Part shown: in pieces, positions 13,353-14,690 of the stretch | Layout: every line of letters starts with the position of its first letter | Numbering within the stretch: position 1 is the stretch's first letter | Assembly (NCBI GenBank): GCA_017883215.1 | Contig: JADGOA010000050.1 | Span: 1 to 14,690 of the forward strand | Source: Thermoanaerobaculia bacterium | GTDB lineage: Bacteria; Acidobacteriota; Thermoanaerobaculia; Gp7-AA8 | Length of the DNA stretch: 14,690 nt | Direction: 5' to 3' | Notes under the pieces: model-generated | What the model was told of the DNA's origin: nothing | The model's input: the letters and a program-made list of their open reading frames with translations, nothing else | Database searches by the model: none | Made by a program: the position numbers and the translations under genes

Positions 13353-14483
13353 ATGAAGATCGCGGTCGCCATGTCCGGCGGGGTCGACTCGTCGACCGCC
13401 GCATACATCCTGAAGTCGGAAGGCCACGATGTCGTCGGCCTCTCGATGCAGATGTACGACAACCTTTCCGCGGCCGATTCTCCCTACGGCGGCTGCTGTA
13501 CGATCGACGACCTCGCCGACGCGCGCCGGGTGGCGTGGAAGCTCGGCATTCCGCACTTCACGCTCAACCTCGAGGAGAATTTCCACGAGAAGGTCATCGC
13601 GCCGTTCGTCGCCGGCTACCTGCGGGGGACGACGCCCAGCCCGTGCGTCCTCTGCAACACGCACGTGAAGTTCGACCTTTTCCATCAGAAAGCGCGGGCC
13701 ATCGGCGCGGACAAAATTGCCACCGGCCACTACGCCCGTGTCGCGCAGAACGGCTCCGGCGCCTTCGAGCTGCGGAAGGCGGCCGACCTCGCCAAGGATC
13801 AGTCGTACTTCCTTTTCGAGCTGTCGCAGGGTCAGCTGAGCGAAGCGATTTTTCCACTCGGGGAGCTGCGCAAGCCCGAGGTTCGTGACATCGCCGAGAC
13901 GGCGGGCCTCTCCGTTGCGCGAAAGAAGGAGTCGTACGAGATCTGCTTCGTTCCACAAAACGACGGCTACGGCTCCGTCATCGAAAAAGAGGCGCGGGCG
14001 ATCTCCGCTGCGAACGACGGAGGCGATCTCCACGAGCTCGCGCTGGCGGTGGCCGGGCACGAGGCTGGCGGCGAGATCGTCGATACGGATGGCAACGTCG
14101 TCGGCCGTCACGACGGCTACTACCACTTCACCGTGGGCCAGAGACGCGGCCTGCAGATCGGCGGCACGCCGGAGCGGACGTATGTGGTCGACGTCAATCC
14201 GTACACCCATCGCGTGACCATCGGCCCATCCACGAGTCTGGAGAAGCAGGAGCTCGCAGCGGAGCGCGTTCACTGGATCTCCGGCCGGCTCCCTGTCTCG
14301 CCGATCGAGGTCCAGGCGCGCGTCCGATCCCGGATGGCGGATGTCGCCGCGACGGTGACACCGCTCCCCGGCGGTAACGCACGCGTGGTTTTTGCCCAGA
14401 AGATCCGCGGCGTCGCCCCCGGCCAGGCCGTCGTTTTCTACGACGGCGACCTTTGCCTCGGCGGTGGGTGGATCAGGCGGTGA
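13353..14483 (+). CDS. mnmA: tRNA-specific 2-thiouridylase MnmA
   Basis: A 376-residue cytosolic enzyme that adenylates and thiolates U34 of tRNA-Lys, -Glu and -Gln. The PP-loop is at the N-terminus (AMSGGVDSSTAAYIL). The nucleophile Cys lies in TPSPCVLCNTHVKF and the second catalytic Cys in SYEICFVPQ. Also present are ATGHYARV, LAKDQSYFLF, GEIVDTDGNVVGRHDG with YHFTVGQRRGLQIGG, and the C-terminal barrel ending VFYDGDLCLGGGWI. Length is close to the usual 360-370. About 15-20 extra residues between ICFVPQ and GEIVDTDG make a local loop expansion. I chose ATG 13353, the last start before the PP-loop; the long upstream open frame runs antisense to the response regulator and is not supported. 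It is followed after 17 nt by an octamer array and then another gene. Confidence 0.95.
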   Translation: MKIAVAMSGGVDSSTAAYILKSEGHDVVGLSMQMYDNLSAADSPYGGCCTIDDLADARRVAWKLGIPHFTLNLEENFHEKVIAPFVAGYLRGTTPSPCVLCNTHVKFDLFHQKARAIGADKIATGHYARVAQNGSGAFELRKAADLAKDQSYFLFELSQGQLSEAIFPLGELRKPEVRDIAETAGLSVARKKESYEICFVPQNDGYGSVIEKEARAISAANDGGDLHELALAVAGHEAGGEIVDTDGNVVGRHDGYYHFTVGQRRGLQIGGTPERTYVVDVNPYTHRVTIGPSTSLEKQELAAERVHWISGRLPVSPIEVQARVRSRMADVAATVTPLPGGNARVVFAQKIRGVAPGQAVVFYDGDLCLGGGWIRR

Positions 14484-14500
14484 TGTGCCGCCCCCCGGCC

Positions 14501-14598
14501 GGTCACGAGGTCGCGAGGTCACGAGGTCGCGAGGTTTCGACGTGGCGAGGTATGCGCCGGGGGTTAGGACAACCTCGTGACCCCGTGACCCCGTGACC
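14501..14598. repeat. Inverted octamer array behind mnmA
   Basis: The left arm is GGTCACGA, GGTCGCGA, GGTCACGA, GGTCGCGA, GGTTTCGA and CGTGGCGA (14501-14548). The right arm is ACCTCGTG, ACCCCGTG, ACCCCGTG and ACC (14572-14598), the reverse complement of GGTCACGR units. The 23-nt spacer contains GCCGGGGGTT. It begins 17 nt after the mnmA stop. The same octamer type appears at 12833-12859. Confidence 0.85.
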
Positions 14599-14639
14599 AG
14601 ATTCCTGCAACAACGTCACTGTGAGTCGTCGCCGGATCG

Positions 14640-14645
14640 TATATA
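14640..14645 (+). promoter_or_regulatory. Possible -10 element very close to the last gene start
   Basis: TATATA stands in GC-rich sequence 9 nt before ATG 14655. If it is a true -10, transcription would begin within about 3 nt of the start codon, implying a leaderless or nearly leaderless mRNA. No good -35 is seen 16-18 nt upstream, so the call is weak. Confidence 0.35.
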
Positions 14646-14654
14646 GCTTCCACC

Positions 14655-14690
14655 ATGCAACTCCATCCCGTGGAGCTTCGCGCGCGGCGC
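14655..14690 (+). CDS. 5' end of an unidentified gene, cut by the window edge
   Basis: ATG 14655 opens a frame of 12 codons (MQLHPVELRARR) to the end of the window. It follows a TATATA motif and comes 56 nt after the octamer array. Too little is present to assign a family, and no Shine-Dalgarno sequence precedes it. Confidence 0.4.
   Translation, partial: MQLHPVELRARR

Overview
The window is high-GC, tightly packed bacterial chromosome from a diderm: it carries LolA, a LolA-like lipoprotein, an M23 envelope peptidase and the YajC-SecD-SecF module. All main genes are housekeeping or envelope genes. There is no phage, plasmid, transposase or CRISPR signal. Protein style, the lengthened SecF and the abundant short-period repeats remind me of environmental Acidobacteriota or neighbouring phyla, but that placement is a low-confidence inference with no marker gene behind it.

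Layout. Bases 1-4541 are read leftward: tRNA-Pro(GGG), a GHMP sugar kinase fused to a second domain, an M23 metallopeptidase and a DUF4412-like exported protein. A compact divergent promoter near 4566 separates these from the rightward genes lolA, tgt, yajC, secD and secF (4608-9827). The order tgt-yajC-secD-secF is a classic conserved cluster and ends in a clear intrinsic terminator. A MaeB-type malic enzyme with a phosphotransacetylase-like C-terminal domain follows (10083-12419). Next come about 450 bp of nested inverted repeats, a leftward single-domain response regulator, a divergent rightward mnmA and the first 12 codons of one more gene.

How the genes fit together. YajC-SecD-SecF drives late steps of protein export, and LolA then ferries lipoproteins across the periplasm, so the centre of the window is an envelope-biogenesis block. 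The M23 peptidase and the DUF4412-like protein also act outside the cytoplasm. Tgt and MnmA both modify tRNA wobble position 34 (queuosine and 2-thiouridine), and one tRNA gene is present. The malic enzyme links the TCA cycle to pyruvate and NADPH.

Most unusual features. (1) Nearly every transcription-unit 3' end carries, within about 5-55 nt, an inverted repeat, and in most cases its arms are short tandem arrays with a period of 7, 8 or 9 nt. The unit sequence differs between most loci while the architecture stays the same. (2) A heptamer array of the same kind sits in frame inside tgt, adding about 30 residues. (3) The GHMP kinase continues without a stop into a roughly 280-residue domain that resembles the C-terminal part of HerA/DUF87-type ATP-binding proteins but lacks the ATPase.
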